DNA of 64,000 bases, taken from an uncultured Oscillospiraceae bacterium. GTDB lineage: Bacteria > Bacillota > Clostridia > Oscillospirales > Ruminococcaceae. Below the pieces are notes generated by a model. That model was given only the letters and a program-made list of their open reading frames with translations, was not told the origin of the DNA and made no database searches. Below are positions 37,106 to 47,684 of the stretch, one piece after another. Both the position numbers and the translations under genes were made by a program. The first letter of the stretch is position 1. Each line of letters opens with the position of its first letter. The DNA lies in contig UQDG01000012.1 of assembly GCA_900539695.1 (NCBI GenBank), positions 11,382-75,381 on the forward strand. Direction: 5' to 3'.

Positions 37106-37705
37106 TTACTTGTTCATGGCCTTGGCTGCATCCACGATCAGGTCGGCACAGGTGTCCAGACCCAGCGCGGCATTCAGGCACAGGTCATAGTTTTTGGCTT
37201 CGCCCCAGCGGTTCTCGGTATAGTAGTTGTAGTAGCTGGCACGGGCACGGTCGTGCTTGGCCAGTTGGCTTTCCCACATGCGGTCGGGCATCTCCTTGGC
37301 ATCGGGGCGGACTTTTGCGCGCCCCACACGGTCGGCCACTGGTGCGTAAACAAAGGTGCGCAGCACATTGGGACGCTCCCGCAGAACATAGTCACCGCAG
37401 CGGCCCAGGATCACGCAGGGTCCCTGAGAGGCCAGCTCCTTGATGACGTTGCTCTGCAGAATGTACACCTGATCGGCCAGGGGCATAGTATTGCCCATCA
37501 TGTACAGGCTGTAGATCAGGCTGCCGCTGCGCTGGTTCTCGCTGGCGGCGATGGCCTCCTCGGTCAGGCCGCTCTTTTTGGCGGCCAAGGTGATCAGCTC
37601 CTTATTGTACAGCGGGATACCCAACTTATCGGCCACGGCCTGGGCAATCTCGCTGCCGCCGGAAGCATACTCACGTGCCATTGTAATAACCATAGGTTCC
37701 TTCAT
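37106..37705 (-). CDS. Cytidylate kinase-like family protein
   Basis: 199 residues. It opens MVITMAREYASGGSEIAQ (residues 4-21), where the usual Walker A loop is replaced by the SGGSE form seen in the cytidylate-kinase-like family. VILGRCGDYVLRERPN (about 97-112) and FVYAPVADRV continue the nucleotide-kinase fold. Catalytic specificity is untested for most of the family, so true CMP kinase activity should not be assumed. First gene of a three-gene unit, with a good promoter upstream. Confidence 0.82.
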   Translation of the reverse strand: MKEPMVITMAREYASGGSEIAQAVADKLGIPLYNKELITLAAKKSGLTEEAIAASENQRSGSLIYSLYMMGNTMPLADQVYILQSNVIKELASQGPCVILGRCGDYVLRERPNVLRTFVYAPVADRVGRAKVRPDAKEMPDRMWESQLAKHDRARASYYNYYTENRWGEAKNYDLCLNAALGLDTCADLIVDAAKAMNK

Positions 37706-37772
37706 AACTGATACACCTCACATTCAATTTGCTGCACGGCGGGCAACCACCGGTGCAGACTATTCCATCTAT

Positions 37773-37801
37773 AGTATACCCCCCTTTGTGCAAAAGCGCA
37801 A
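37773..37801 (-). promoter_or_regulatory. Promoter of the kinase-like/DUF308/COG2509 unit
   Basis: TTGCGC (37796-37801) and TATACT (37773-37778), spacer 17 bp, minus strand. Confidence 0.6.
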
Positions 37802-37860
37802 GAAAAAAATCATACTATTCGTGCAAAAACTGTGCAATGTCCGGCCCCATAAACAGCAAA

Positions 37861-37882
37861 AAGCTCCCCGGATGGGGAGCTT
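37861..37882 (-). terminator. Terminator after the flippase gene
   Basis: AAGCTCCCC and GGGGAGCTT pair around GGAT; on the minus strand TTTTTGCTGTTT follows, on the plus strand TGTTTTAT. Confidence 0.75.
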
Positions 37883-37885
37883 GTT

Positions 37886-39151
37886 TTATACCGTTGCTTT
37901 CTCTTTCTGCGGGGCAAGGGCGATGTAAATCAGGTTGGCTGCCAGCACCAGCAGCAGGCCGCCGCCCATGATGTACAACATCTGCGCCACCGAGTGATGG
38001 AACCGGGACACCAGTTCAAAAATCAGCAGATACCCCGCCGCCATGCTGACAGCGAAGAAGCCTGAACGGCCCAGCGGCATCAGGTAGTTGATGAGGATCG
38101 TCAGGCAGGCCACCGGCACCACATAGAACGAGATGGGCAGCAGCAGGTCGATGGCGGCAAGGTAGCGTTCGCCAAACAGCAGGCCGATCATCGGGCGGCC
38201 CACCACGTTCATGCCCACAGCGCACAGAATCGCAACACCGCCGCCCCAAAGCATGGCGCGCTTGAGCAGCTGGCGGGTATCGTGGCCGGTGGATTGGCGC
38301 TCGGCCACCATCGGCAGCAGCACCGGCACGATGGCGTTGGCTAAGTACAGCGAAATTTTGCCGATGACACTGCCCGAGGAGTAGATGCCCACCTCCGCCG
38401 GGTCAGCAGCAAAGGTCTTGATAAGCAACACATCACCGTTGGCCATCAGCAGCAAAAACATCTGAAACCAGAACGTGCTGACAAAGTAGCGCCGTATCTC
38501 GGTACGGTCCAGATGCAGCTGCTCTATTTTGGGTGCAAAGAACAGGTCACGTGCACACCAGAAGCAGAACGCCGCCGTGGCAAACGCTGCCAAAATTACA
38601 GCTGCCAGGTTGCCGCCGATGCCGAAACCCATCCGCACAAAAGGGATGCTGAGCAGCAGGCGGATAGCGATATTGAGCACACCGTTTATGCTGTAAGGTA
38701 CAAATCGCTTAACACCTTGCAGCGTACAGCTGAAAACCGGCGCCACACAGCTGAACGCCACCACGACCATGGTGGCCAGTATGTAGCGGGTCTCCTCGAT
38801 CTGCAAAACATTGGCGATGATACTGGACAGCGCCGCACCTGCAGCGAACACCACACAAGCCAGCAGCACACTGGCACGCAGCATTTTGTGCATAAAGCCG
38901 CCGATCAATTCCGGTTTGCCGACAGCCTGATACTTGGCCGTGTAAGTAGCTACCAGCGTCGAGATGATACCCGACGGCACACCGACAACAATAGACAGCG
39001 ACAGCAGCGTGTTGATGGTGCCGTAATCTGCCGGGGAAAGCAGGTTTCCCATTACGATTTGATATAGATACGTAACGACATTGGCTAGCATGGAGATGGC
39101 AAACACGATCGCGCTGTTTCGTTCAAATTCGCCAAGTTTGAATTTTTTCAT
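37886..39151 (-). CDS. Polysaccharide/oligosaccharide flippase (MOP superfamily)
   Basis: The 421-residue membrane protein has about 12 helices beginning at residue 14. The first segment, NVVTYLYQIVMGNLLSPADY, is typical of Wzx/PST exporters, and a mid-protein GDVLLIKTF with AEVGIYSS marks the helix-7 region of the same fold. It would flip lipid-linked glycans across the membrane. The upstream gene on the same strand (39176) encodes a glycosyltransferase-like protein 24 bp away, so the two form a glycan unit. A second flippase lies at 47685. Confidence 0.85.
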   Translation of the reverse strand: MKKFKLGEFERNSAIVFAISMLANVVTYLYQIVMGNLLSPADYGTINTLLSLSIVVGVPSGIISTLVATYTAKYQAVGKPELIGGFMHKMLRASVLLACVVFAAGAALSSIIANVLQIEETRYILATMVVVAFSCVAPVFSCTLQGVKRFVPYSINGVLNIAIRLLLSIPFVRMGFGIGGNLAAVILAAFATAAFCFWCARDLFFAPKIEQLHLDRTEIRRYFVSTFWFQMFLLLMANGDVLLIKTFAADPAEVGIYSSGSVIGKISLYLANAIVPVLLPMVAERQSTGHDTRQLLKRAMLWGGGVAILCAVGMNVVGRPMIGLLFGERYLAAIDLLLPISFYVVPVACLTILINYLMPLGRSGFFAVSMAAGYLLIFELVSRFHHSVAQMLYIMGGGLLLVLAANLIYIALAPQKEKATV

Positions 39152-39175
39152 AGGGTTCCTCGTACTATGGATGCT

Positions 39176-40189
39176 TTATTTGTAACGGCCTTTGTCGATG
39201 GTCTCCAGATGAGAGAACTTGCCGCCGTTCCAGATAATAGCGGTGTAATAGCCGTTGTTCATGGTACTGATAATGCAATCACACTGGGACAGTAGATAAA
39301 TATCGCCCAGGTATTGTTGCGTATTCTCGTATTTACTGGATTTATCCGTCAAGTCAGACGAACGGTTCACATGATCCGACTCACCCAACTTGAAGCGGAC
39401 AGAATCGGAATAGAATACGTTATCGAACTTCGATGCAATAAGGTCCAGCGCCGTCTGTTCCTCGGACTTAACAAAAACGCCAAGTTCCCGGCCACTCTTC
39501 TTCCAGCACTGCAAACGGTCTTGCAGCAGCGGGACAGCTTCGTCAGCGGTCAACTGCACTGCGTGACCGTAAAAGCGTTTGTTTAGATCTGAGCCACGCA
39601 TAGCAATGCCAATCAAGTCCATATTTTCTGGCACATCCAGCGAGGCTTTTACCTTGTCAGCATACGCCTGCATTTCCGCATTGAACGGCGCCCGTTCCGC
39701 CATCTCGTGCTGCCATTTCAGCACTTCCGGGTCTTTATCGCCGGTAAAGTTACAGCGCTGGTCGCTGCCGTTGGAGAGGATGACGTTTTTGCTCTGGTAT
39801 ACTTCTTCCAGCGTGTAGCGCTTGCCGGTGGCGGGGTCGATCGGCTGCTCAAAGAAATACTCCCACACATTGGTCGTGCCGTGGATGGGATGGTCCTCGT
39901 TATACAGGGTCTGGTAGTTCTGCATATCCACCACAGGGATCCAGCCGTTATCATAGGCATATTTCATATAGCCCAGCACATAGTTATAGTCGGCCAAAAA
40001 GCCTGCTGCCGGGGGATACAGACGGATGACGAAGAAAGTCTTGTCCGGGTTTTTATTTCCAAAAGACTTTTTCTGCTCCGGCATGGTCAGGTTTTTGTAG
40101 GCTTCCCACACGGCCATGCTGGCCTTGAACACCCACTCTGGGGCATGGGCCGGTATCCAGGAACGCATCTTGTCCAGAAAGCTGTTCAT
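39176..40189 (-). CDS. Putative fucosyltransferase-like glycosyltransferase
   Basis: 337 residues, no TM or signal peptide. GIAMRGSDLNKRF (about 195-207) recalls the basic donor-site motif of O-/alpha-1,6-fucosyltransferase-like folds. The region near VFVKSEEQTALDLIASKF, followed by YLGDIYLLSQCDCIISTMN (about 295-313), has the late GT-B pattern of those enzymes. FFVIRLYPPAAGFLADYNYV is near residues 52-71. I did not recognise a named family. Linkage to the adjacent flippase (24 bp) supports a role in surface glycan synthesis. Codon use resembles the neighbours but is a little less GC-rich. Confidence 0.55.
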   Translation of the reverse strand: MNSFLDKMRSWIPAHAPEWVFKASMAVWEAYKNLTMPEQKKSFGNKNPDKTFFVIRLYPPAAGFLADYNYVLGYMKYAYDNGWIPVVDMQNYQTLYNEDHPIHGTTNVWEYFFEQPIDPATGKRYTLEEVYQSKNVILSNGSDQRCNFTGDKDPEVLKWQHEMAERAPFNAEMQAYADKVKASLDVPENMDLIGIAMRGSDLNKRFYGHAVQLTADEAVPLLQDRLQCWKKSGRELGVFVKSEEQTALDLIASKFDNVFYSDSVRFKLGESDHVNRSSDLTDKSSKYENTQQYLGDIYLLSQCDCIISTMNNGYYTAIIWNGGKFSHLETIDKGRYK

Positions 40190-40215
40190 ATCATTGTCCT
40201 TTTAATTAACGCAAA

Positions 40216-40249
40216 AGGCTGCTGCCCGGTGTTTGCGGTGCAGCAGCCT
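40216..40249 (-). terminator. Terminator after typA
   Basis: AGGCTGCTGC and GCAGCAGCCT pair around a 14-nt loop; TTTGCGTTAATT follows on the minus strand. Confidence 0.65.
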
Positions 40250-40271
40250 CCTTTGGTTCAGTGTGAAAAAA

Positions 40272-42101
<1,830 letters not shown>

Positions 42102-42179
42102 ATACGTTCCCTCTCTGATTGGTTTGCGATTGAATGCCTATCTATAGGGGGATAAACCCCAATATCCACATACTTATCT

Positions 42180-42208
42180 ATAATACGCTATCATGTAGTA
42201 TTTGTCAA
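42180..42208 (-). promoter_or_regulatory. Promoter of typA
   Basis: TTGACA (42203-42208) and TATTAT (42180-42185), spacer 17 bp, minus strand. Divergent from ppaC. Confidence 0.75.
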
Positions 42209-42334
42209 GAATCGCAAATTATAAAATAGTATGCTATAATATAAAATGTTGGATAGTAATTGAAAGGGATTTTGTACATTCCGTGGGGAAGGACGCAGTT
42301 TCCCAAAAAACAAGACAAGAGAGGGAAAGAACAT

Positions 42335-43996
42335 ATGGCAACAAAACCGATGCGCCGCATCAATATCATCGGGCACCAGAACCCCGATACCGACTCGATC
42401 TGCTCGGCCCTTGCCTATGCCTGGCTGAAAAACCGCGGCAGCCTGGAAGGCCTGTACGAAGCCCGCCGCGCCGGGCATATCAACCGCGAGACTCGCTTTG
42501 TTTTGCAGCATTTCGGCGTGGAGCCGCCGCGCCTGTGTACTGATGTCAGCCCCCAGATCAAAGACATTGACATCCGCAAACAGGCGGGCATTGACGGCGA
42601 AATGAGCGTGCGCGCCGCCTGGAACCTGATGCGCGATGTCGAGATCGACACCCTGTGCATCGTGGATAACGAGGGCGAGCTGCAGGGACTTATCACCATC
42701 AAGGACATTGCCGATGCCAACATGGACCTGTTTGACACTGCCGTACTGGCCGCCGCCAGCACCCGCTACTCCAATCTTTTGGAAACGCTGGAGGCTGAGT
42801 TGGTAGTAGGCAACGCCGACACCCGCATCGACAGCGGCAACATCTGCATCGGCACCAGTCCCGAAATCATGGAGGAACTGGTCAAGCCCGATGATTTAGT
42901 CCTGGTCTCCAACCGGTACGAGGCGCAGATGTGCGCTATCGACTGCGGTGCCCGGGCCATCATCGTCTGCTGCGGCTCGGCAGTGCCCCGCACCATCGTG
43001 GCCCGCGCCCAGGAGAAGGGCTGCGCCATCCTGGCCACCCCCTACGACACCTACGCTGCCGCGCGGCTCATCTCCACCGCCGCGCCGGTGCGCCACTTTA
43101 TGCGCACTAAGGAGCTTCTGAAATTCAGCGTAAACACGCCCATTGAGGACGCCCGCAAGGTCATGGCCAGCGTGCGCCACCGCTACTTCCCGATTCTGGA
43201 CGAGAACGGCAAGTACTGCGGCGTGGTCAGCCGCCGTAACCTGTTGAACCTGCACCGCAAGCAGCTGATTCTGGTGGACCACAACGAACGCCAGCAGGCT
43301 GTGGACGGCCTGGAAGAAGCCGATATTCTGGAGATCATCGACCATCACCGCATCGGCAATTTGGAGACTACCGGGCCGGTCTACTTCCGCAATGTGCCGG
43401 TGGGCTGCACAGCCACCATTTTGTACCAGATGTTCAGCGAGCAGGGCATGACCCCCTCGAAAGAGATTGCGGGCCTGCTGCTGTCGGCCATTTTGTCCGA
43501 CACGCTGATGTTCCGCTCCCCCACCTCGACCCCGCAGGATGAGGCCGCTGCCAAGGCGCTGGCCGCGCTGGCGGGCGAGGACATTCCCACCTACGCTGAG
43601 CAGATGTTTGAAGCGGGCGCCGACCTGACCGGCCGCGACGCCGAGGATGTGTTCTGCTCCGACTTCAAGGTGTTCAGCCGCGGCGACGCCAAGTTTGGCG
43701 TGGGGCAGTCCATCTACATGACGGACAAATCCCGTGCCGCCGCCGAGGCGCTGGTAGGGCCGTTCCTGCCCGAGGCCAGCCGCCGTGAGGGCCTGCCGAT
43801 GATCTTCTACATGTTCACCGACATGAAGACCCAGAGCACCGATCTGATGTACTGCGGCAACGCTGCCGAACAGATCGTGCGCGAGGCGTTCCATGTAGAG
43901 CCGAAGGACGGCAAGGCCTGGCTGCCGGGGGTCGTCAGCCGTAAAAAGCAGTTGATCCCGCCGCTGCTGGCCGCACTGCAGGCGCATCAGGAGTAA
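42335..43996 (+). CDS. ppaC: Manganese-dependent inorganic pyrophosphatase with CBS-DRTGG regulatory insert
   Basis: Starts at the ATG at 42335 behind GAGAGGG (553 residues); the frame extends upstream to 42260 without a ribosome site. The DHH core has IIGHQNPDTDSICSALAYA (residues 9-27), then CBS 1 (about 64-115), a DRTGG domain (about 130-245) and CBS 2 (about 255-310). The core resumes with VDHNERQQAV, IIDHHRIGNLE and the DHHA2 domain. Such CBS-PPases hydrolyse PPi in the cytosol and are regulated by adenine nucleotides. The gene is divergent from typA. Confidence 0.94.
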   Translation: MATKPMRRINIIGHQNPDTDSICSALAYAWLKNRGSLEGLYEARRAGHINRETRFVLQHFGVEPPRLCTDVSPQIKDIDIRKQAGIDGEMSVRAAWNLMRDVEIDTLCIVDNEGELQGLITIKDIADANMDLFDTAVLAAASTRYSNLLETLEAELVVGNADTRIDSGNICIGTSPEIMEELVKPDDLVLVSNRYEAQMCAIDCGARAIIVCCGSAVPRTIVARAQEKGCAILATPYDTYAAARLISTAAPVRHFMRTKELLKFSVNTPIEDARKVMASVRHRYFPILDENGKYCGVVSRRNLLNLHRKQLILVDHNERQQAVDGLEEADILEIIDHHRIGNLETTGPVYFRNVPVGCTATILYQMFSEQGMTPSKEIAGLLLSAILSDTLMFRSPTSTPQDEAAAKALAALAGEDIPTYAEQMFEAGADLTGRDAEDVFCSDFKVFSRGDAKFGVGQSIYMTDKSRAAAEALVGPFLPEASRREGLPMIFYMFTDMKTQSTDLMYCGNAAEQIVREAFHVEPKDGKAWLPGVVSRKKQLIPPLLAALQAHQE

Positions 43997-44011
43997 CACA
44001 CATTTAAAAGG

Positions 44012-44176
44012 CTCCCTCTGCGAGACAGACTCCCCCGATACGGGGGAGGTGGCACTTTGTGCCAGAGGGGGAGCGCTGTCAGCAAAGCTGATTGAGGGAG
44101 AGACAGTATCTTTAGCTGCTGCCAAATCGCAGGCTCTCTCCCCCACCCGCTTCGCGGGAGCCTCCTCCCAGAGGGG
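44012..44176. repeat. CTCCCTCTGCGAGACAG repeat, copy 2, with extension
   Basis: The first 60 bp match the repeat at 30082 almost exactly. The block then continues to CCCAGAGGGG (44167-44176) with inverted arms GAGGGAGAGA and TCTCTCCC around the centre. It fills the gap between the converging ppaC and gltX genes. Confidence 0.6.
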
Positions 44177-44192
44177 ACCGCACCTAAAAGTA

Positions 44193-44233
44193 AATGCCCG
44201 TTGCACAAACACCGTGCAACGGGCATTCTTTAT
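44193..44233. terminator. Terminator between ppaC and gltX
   Basis: AATGCCCGTTGCAC and GTGCAACGGGCATT pair perfectly around a 7-nt loop; CTTTATT follows on plus, TACTTTTA on minus. It can serve both converging genes. Confidence 0.7.
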
Positions 44234-44240
44234 TGGTAAT

Positions 44241-45683
44241 TTACAGCTTTTCCAGCGCGGCCTTTACGCGGACGATGGTTTCTTCCTTGCCCATCATAGC
44301 GGCCAGGTCGGTGCCGCCGCCGGGGGTACGGGCTTTGCCGGACAGGGCAATGCCCAGCGGGAAGAGCAGCCAGCCGTTCTTTTTCTCCATCTGCTCGGCC
44401 AGGGTCTTGCAGGCCTCAAAGATGGCGTCGCGGTTCCAATCGGCCTGGGCTTCCAGCACCGGCAGCAGAGCGGCCAGAGCCTCCTTGGCGGATTCCGGCG
44501 TGGTCTTCTGCTTTTTGTTGCGGTACATCTCGGCGTCGATGGGCAGCACGGCGTCGAAGAAATCCAGCTGCGGCGGGATGTCCTCCAGCACTTCACAGCG
44601 GGGCTGCAGGTTGGCGCACAGCAGGTCGCGGTCGATGTCGCGGTGCACAGCACGGTCGATGAACGGATCGGCCAGGCGGCGGAACTCCTCGGCCGGCAGG
44701 GCGCGGATGTAGGCGGCGTTGATGGCACGCAGCTTAAGCGGGTCAAAGATGGCGGGGGACTTGGAAATGCGGGCAGGGTCCCAAATCTTGATCATTTCCT
44801 CAAGAGAGAAAATTTCCTGCTCGCCCTCGGGGGCCCAGCCCAGCAGCAGCAGATAGTTCAGCACAGCGGCAGGCAGGTAGCCTTTGGCCACCAGGTCCTG
44901 ATAGCTGGCGTCGCCGTTGCGCTTGGACAGCTTATTCTGGGCGTCCTTCATAACCGGCGGGCAGTGGACGTAGATGGGCTTTTCCCAGCCGAAAGCCTCG
45001 TACAGCAGGTTGTACTTGGGGGTGGAGGACAGATACTCGCTGCCGCGGATGACGTGGGTAATGCCCATCAGGTGGTCATCCACCACGTTGGCGAAGTTGT
45101 AGGTAGGCATGCCGTCGGTCTTAATCAAAATCTGGTCGTCCAGTTCCTTGACGTCGACCTCGATATGGCCGTAGACCACATCGTCGAAACCGGCCACACC
45201 GGATTCGGGGATCTTCTGGCGGATGACGTAAGGCTCACCGGCGGCCAGCTTGGCGTCGATCTCCTCCTGAGTCAGGTGGCGGCAGTGGCCGTCGTAGTGG
45301 GTCATCTCACCGGCGGCGCGCTGGGCCTCGTGCATCTCGTTCAGGCGGTCCTCGGTGCAGAAGCAGTAGTAAGCCTTGCCCTCCTTGACGAGCTGCTCGG
45401 CATACTGTTTGAACATGCCCATGCGCTGGCTCTGCACATAGGGGCCGACGGGGCCGCCGATGTCGGGGCCTTCGTCCCAGGTCAGGCCGGTGGCGCGCAG
45501 CGTGCCGTAGATGATGTCGGTAGCGCCCTCGACCAGGCGGCCCTGGTCGGTATCCTCGATACGCAGAATGAACGTACCATCGTTATGGCGTGCCTGCAGG
45601 TAAGTGTACAGTGCGGTGCGCAGGTTGCCGACGTGCATATAGCCCGTGGGCGACGGCGCAAACCGGGTACGAACGTTAGACAT
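44241..45683 (-). CDS. gltX: Glutamyl-tRNA synthetase
   Basis: The 480-residue class I synthetase has RFAPSPTGYMHVGNLRTALY (residues 7-26) with the HVGN form of HIGH, RIEDTDQGR, and NKLSKRNGD as the KMSKS motif. The C-terminal anticodon-binding helical domain covers about 320-480. It charges tRNA-Glu; in many Firmicutes a non-discriminating form also misacylates tRNA-Gln, but I cannot tell which is present. The gene faces the ppaC operon and has its own ribosome site. Confidence 0.97.
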   Translation of the reverse strand: MSNVRTRFAPSPTGYMHVGNLRTALYTYLQARHNDGTFILRIEDTDQGRLVEGATDIIYGTLRATGLTWDEGPDIGGPVGPYVQSQRMGMFKQYAEQLVKEGKAYYCFCTEDRLNEMHEAQRAAGEMTHYDGHCRHLTQEEIDAKLAAGEPYVIRQKIPESGVAGFDDVVYGHIEVDVKELDDQILIKTDGMPTYNFANVVDDHLMGITHVIRGSEYLSSTPKYNLLYEAFGWEKPIYVHCPPVMKDAQNKLSKRNGDASYQDLVAKGYLPAAVLNYLLLLGWAPEGEQEIFSLEEMIKIWDPARISKSPAIFDPLKLRAINAAYIRALPAEEFRRLADPFIDRAVHRDIDRDLLCANLQPRCEVLEDIPPQLDFFDAVLPIDAEMYRNKKQKTTPESAKEALAALLPVLEAQADWNRDAIFEACKTLAEQMEKKNGWLLFPLGIALSGKARTPGGGTDLAAMMGKEETIVRVKAALEKL

Positions 45684-45723
45684 GGTGAAAACCCCTTTAT
45701 TTTAAATTAGTATCCTGTAAATT

Positions 45724-45753
45724 GCAGGGGCCGGTGCTTGCATCGGCCCTACA
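45724..45753. repeat. Short GCTTGCATCGG intergenic repeat
   Basis: GCAGGGGCCGGTGCTTGCAT followed by CGGCCCTAC resembles half of the 18073 repeat. It sits between gltX and hflX. Confidence 0.4.
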
Positions 45754-45811
45754 AGCATGTTTTTGTTCTCAAACGACTTCATTATAAAGCGAAGACAAAT
45801 CGCTGTCAACC

Positions 45812-47101
45812 TTACACAAGATACGGCTCAAACCGATGCAGATCGTCGATCTTGACGGTGGCGCGGTAGTAGACGCCGTCCTCTCGGTATTCTTCCTCGG
45901 CCACGCTGCCGCGGCTGCGCAGGATGTCGGCCAGCGCCAGTTTATCGTAGGGCAGCAGCACCTCGATGCCCCGCACACGGTGGGCCAGCACATCATCGAT
46001 CTTGGCCAGCAGGGCGGGCAGGCCCACACCCGTTTTGGCGCTGGTCAGCAGGATGTCCGGGTCAAAGGACAGCAGGTTCGCTGTATCGCACTTATTGTAC
46101 ACCACCAGCTGGGGGATGCCCTCGCAATCCAGGCTGCTCAGTACCTCATCGGTGACGGCCAGCTGCTCGGCAGCCTGGTCGTCCCCGGCGTCGGCCACCT
46201 TTACGATAACGTCCGCATAGGCGGCTTCTTCCAGCGTGCTCTTGAACGCTTCCACCAGGTGGTGGGGCAGGCGGCTGACGAAGCCGACCGTATCCACCAG
46301 AATAATTTGCAGGCCGCTGGGCAGGGTCAGCTTGCGGGCGGTGGGGTCCAGCGTGGCGAACAGCATGTCCGCCTCAAAGATCTGCTCGCCGCACAGGGCG
46401 TTCAGCAGGCTGGACTTGCCCACGTTGGTGTAGCCCACCAGTGCCACCACGGGCACATTGTTTTTCTGGCGGGCGCGGCGGGTCTCACCCCGGCGCTTCT
46501 CCATCTCTTTTAGACGGCCTTCGAGATGTTCAATGCGGTGGTGCAGGTGGCGGCGGTCCAGCTCCAGCTTAGTTTCACCGGCACCGCGGCGGGCACCACC
46601 GCCGCCCCCGCCGCCGCCGCCCTGGCGGCTGAGGGATTCACCCAGGCCCTGCAAACGGGGCAACTGGTAGCGCAGGGTGGCCAGTTCGGTCTGCAGCTTG
46701 CCCTCATTGGTGGTAGCGCGGGCACGGAAAATTTCCAAAATCAGCATCGTGCGGTCCAGCACTTCCACCTGCAAAGCGGCGGACAGGTTGCGGATCTGGC
46801 TGCCGGTGAGTTCGCCGTCAAAAATAGCTGCCGCAGCGTTCAAATTTTGGCAGACAAGCCGCGCTTCGGCCACCTTGCCCTCCCCCAGCAGGGTGGCGGC
46901 TTCGGGGGTGGAGCGTTTCTGCGTAACCTCGGCCACGGCCTCCATGCCGTTGGCGTCAGCCAGCGCCCGCAGCTCGTCCAGGCTGCGGGCCATATCGTAC
47001 TTGCCCTGGTCCAGCGCCAGCAGCACGACGGGCAGTTTCTCGCCGTCCTGCTGTTTCTGAGCCGTGGTGCCAAAGTCCAAATCGATCGTATTCTCGCTCA
47101 T
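45812..47101 (-). CDS. hflX: Ribosome-splitting GTPase HflX
   Basis: The 429-residue GTPase has the HflX N-terminal domain (about 25-150) and a linker with a run of nine glycines before ARRGAGETKLELDRR, where RGAGE is the HflX signature. The G domain starts at about 205 with LVGYTNVGKSSLLNAL, then DTVGFVSRLPHHLVEAFKST. HflX binds 50S/70S ribosomes during stress. Its ATG overlaps the stop of the GNAT gene upstream (ATGA), so it is the last gene of the flippase-GNAT-hflX unit. Confidence 0.95.
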   Translation of the reverse strand: MSENTIDLDFGTTAQKQQDGEKLPVVLLALDQGKYDMARSLDELRALADANGMEAVAEVTQKRSTPEAATLLGEGKVAEARLVCQNLNAAAAIFDGELTGSQIRNLSAALQVEVLDRTMLILEIFRARATTNEGKLQTELATLRYQLPRLQGLGESLSRQGGGGGGGGGARRGAGETKLELDRRHLHHRIEHLEGRLKEMEKRRGETRRARQKNNVPVVALVGYTNVGKSSLLNALCGEQIFEADMLFATLDPTARKLTLPSGLQIILVDTVGFVSRLPHHLVEAFKSTLEEAAYADVIVKVADAGDDQAAEQLAVTDEVLSSLDCEGIPQLVVYNKCDTANLLSFDPDILLTSAKTGVGLPALLAKIDDVLAHRVRGIEVLLPYDKLALADILRSRGSVAEEEYREDGVYYRATVKIDDLHRFEPYLV

Positions 47102-47676
47102 AGATCCTCTTTTACCAGGTGGTAGGCGCGGCAGGGCACCGCCGTGCCGTCAAATTTGTGGTCGATCACATCGTGGTCGTAAACGAAACCGGCTTTTTGC
47201 AGCACGGCGCTGCTGGCCACATTCTCGTTGGCATGGATGGCCGCCAGCCAGGGGGCGTCCACCGTGTTGAACCAGTAGTCCCGCACGGCGCAGAGGGCCT
47301 CGGTCATATAGCCGTTGTTCCACCACTTGCGGCCCAGCGCGTAGCCCGCCTCCCAGGCGGAGCCCAGAATTTCGGTGTTCAGGTGCCAGCCGGTCTTCAG
47401 CTCCGGCGCGGGGAACAGGCTGATGGTGCCCATCAGCACGCCACTGCGCTTATTTTCCACGCCCCACTGGTAAAAGGTGGGGTCGCCGTAGTGCTTTTCC
47501 CACTCGTTCAGCATCTCGGCGGTCTCGGCCCAGCTGCGGTGGGCGTTCCAGCGCAGATACCTGGTCACCTCGGGGTCGCTGGCCCAGTTGTTGAACATCA
47601 TCTCGCTGTCATCCATGGTCAACCGCCGCAGCAGCAGCCGCCCGGTTTCCAGTTCCTGTGTACCGCAATGTTTCAT
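47098..47676 (-). CDS. GNAT family N-acetyltransferase, RimJ/RimL type
   Basis: Starts at the ATG at 47676 (192 residues), with GTGAGG upstream; a longer frame to 48003 lies wholly inside the flippase gene and is discarded. ETGRLLLRRLTMDDSEMMF is the usual RimJ/RimL opening. The acetyl-CoA loop is EAGYALGRKWWNNGYMTEA, and the C-terminal NVASSAVLQKAGFVYD is the last GNAT motif. The substrate is unknown: it could be a ribosomal protein, an antibiotic or an amino sugar. Placed between a flippase (8-bp gap) and hflX (4-bp overlap). Confidence 0.88.
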   Translation of the reverse strand: MKHCGTQELETGRLLLRRLTMDDSEMMFNNWASDPEVTRYLRWNAHRSWAETAEMLNEWEKHYGDPTFYQWGVENKRSGVLMGTISLFPAPELKTGWHLNTEILGSAWEAGYALGRKWWNNGYMTEALCAVRDYWFNTVDAPWLAAIHANENVASSAVLQKAGFVYDHDVIDHKFDGTAVPCRAYHLVKEDL

Positions 47677-47684
47677 GGTTTTCC

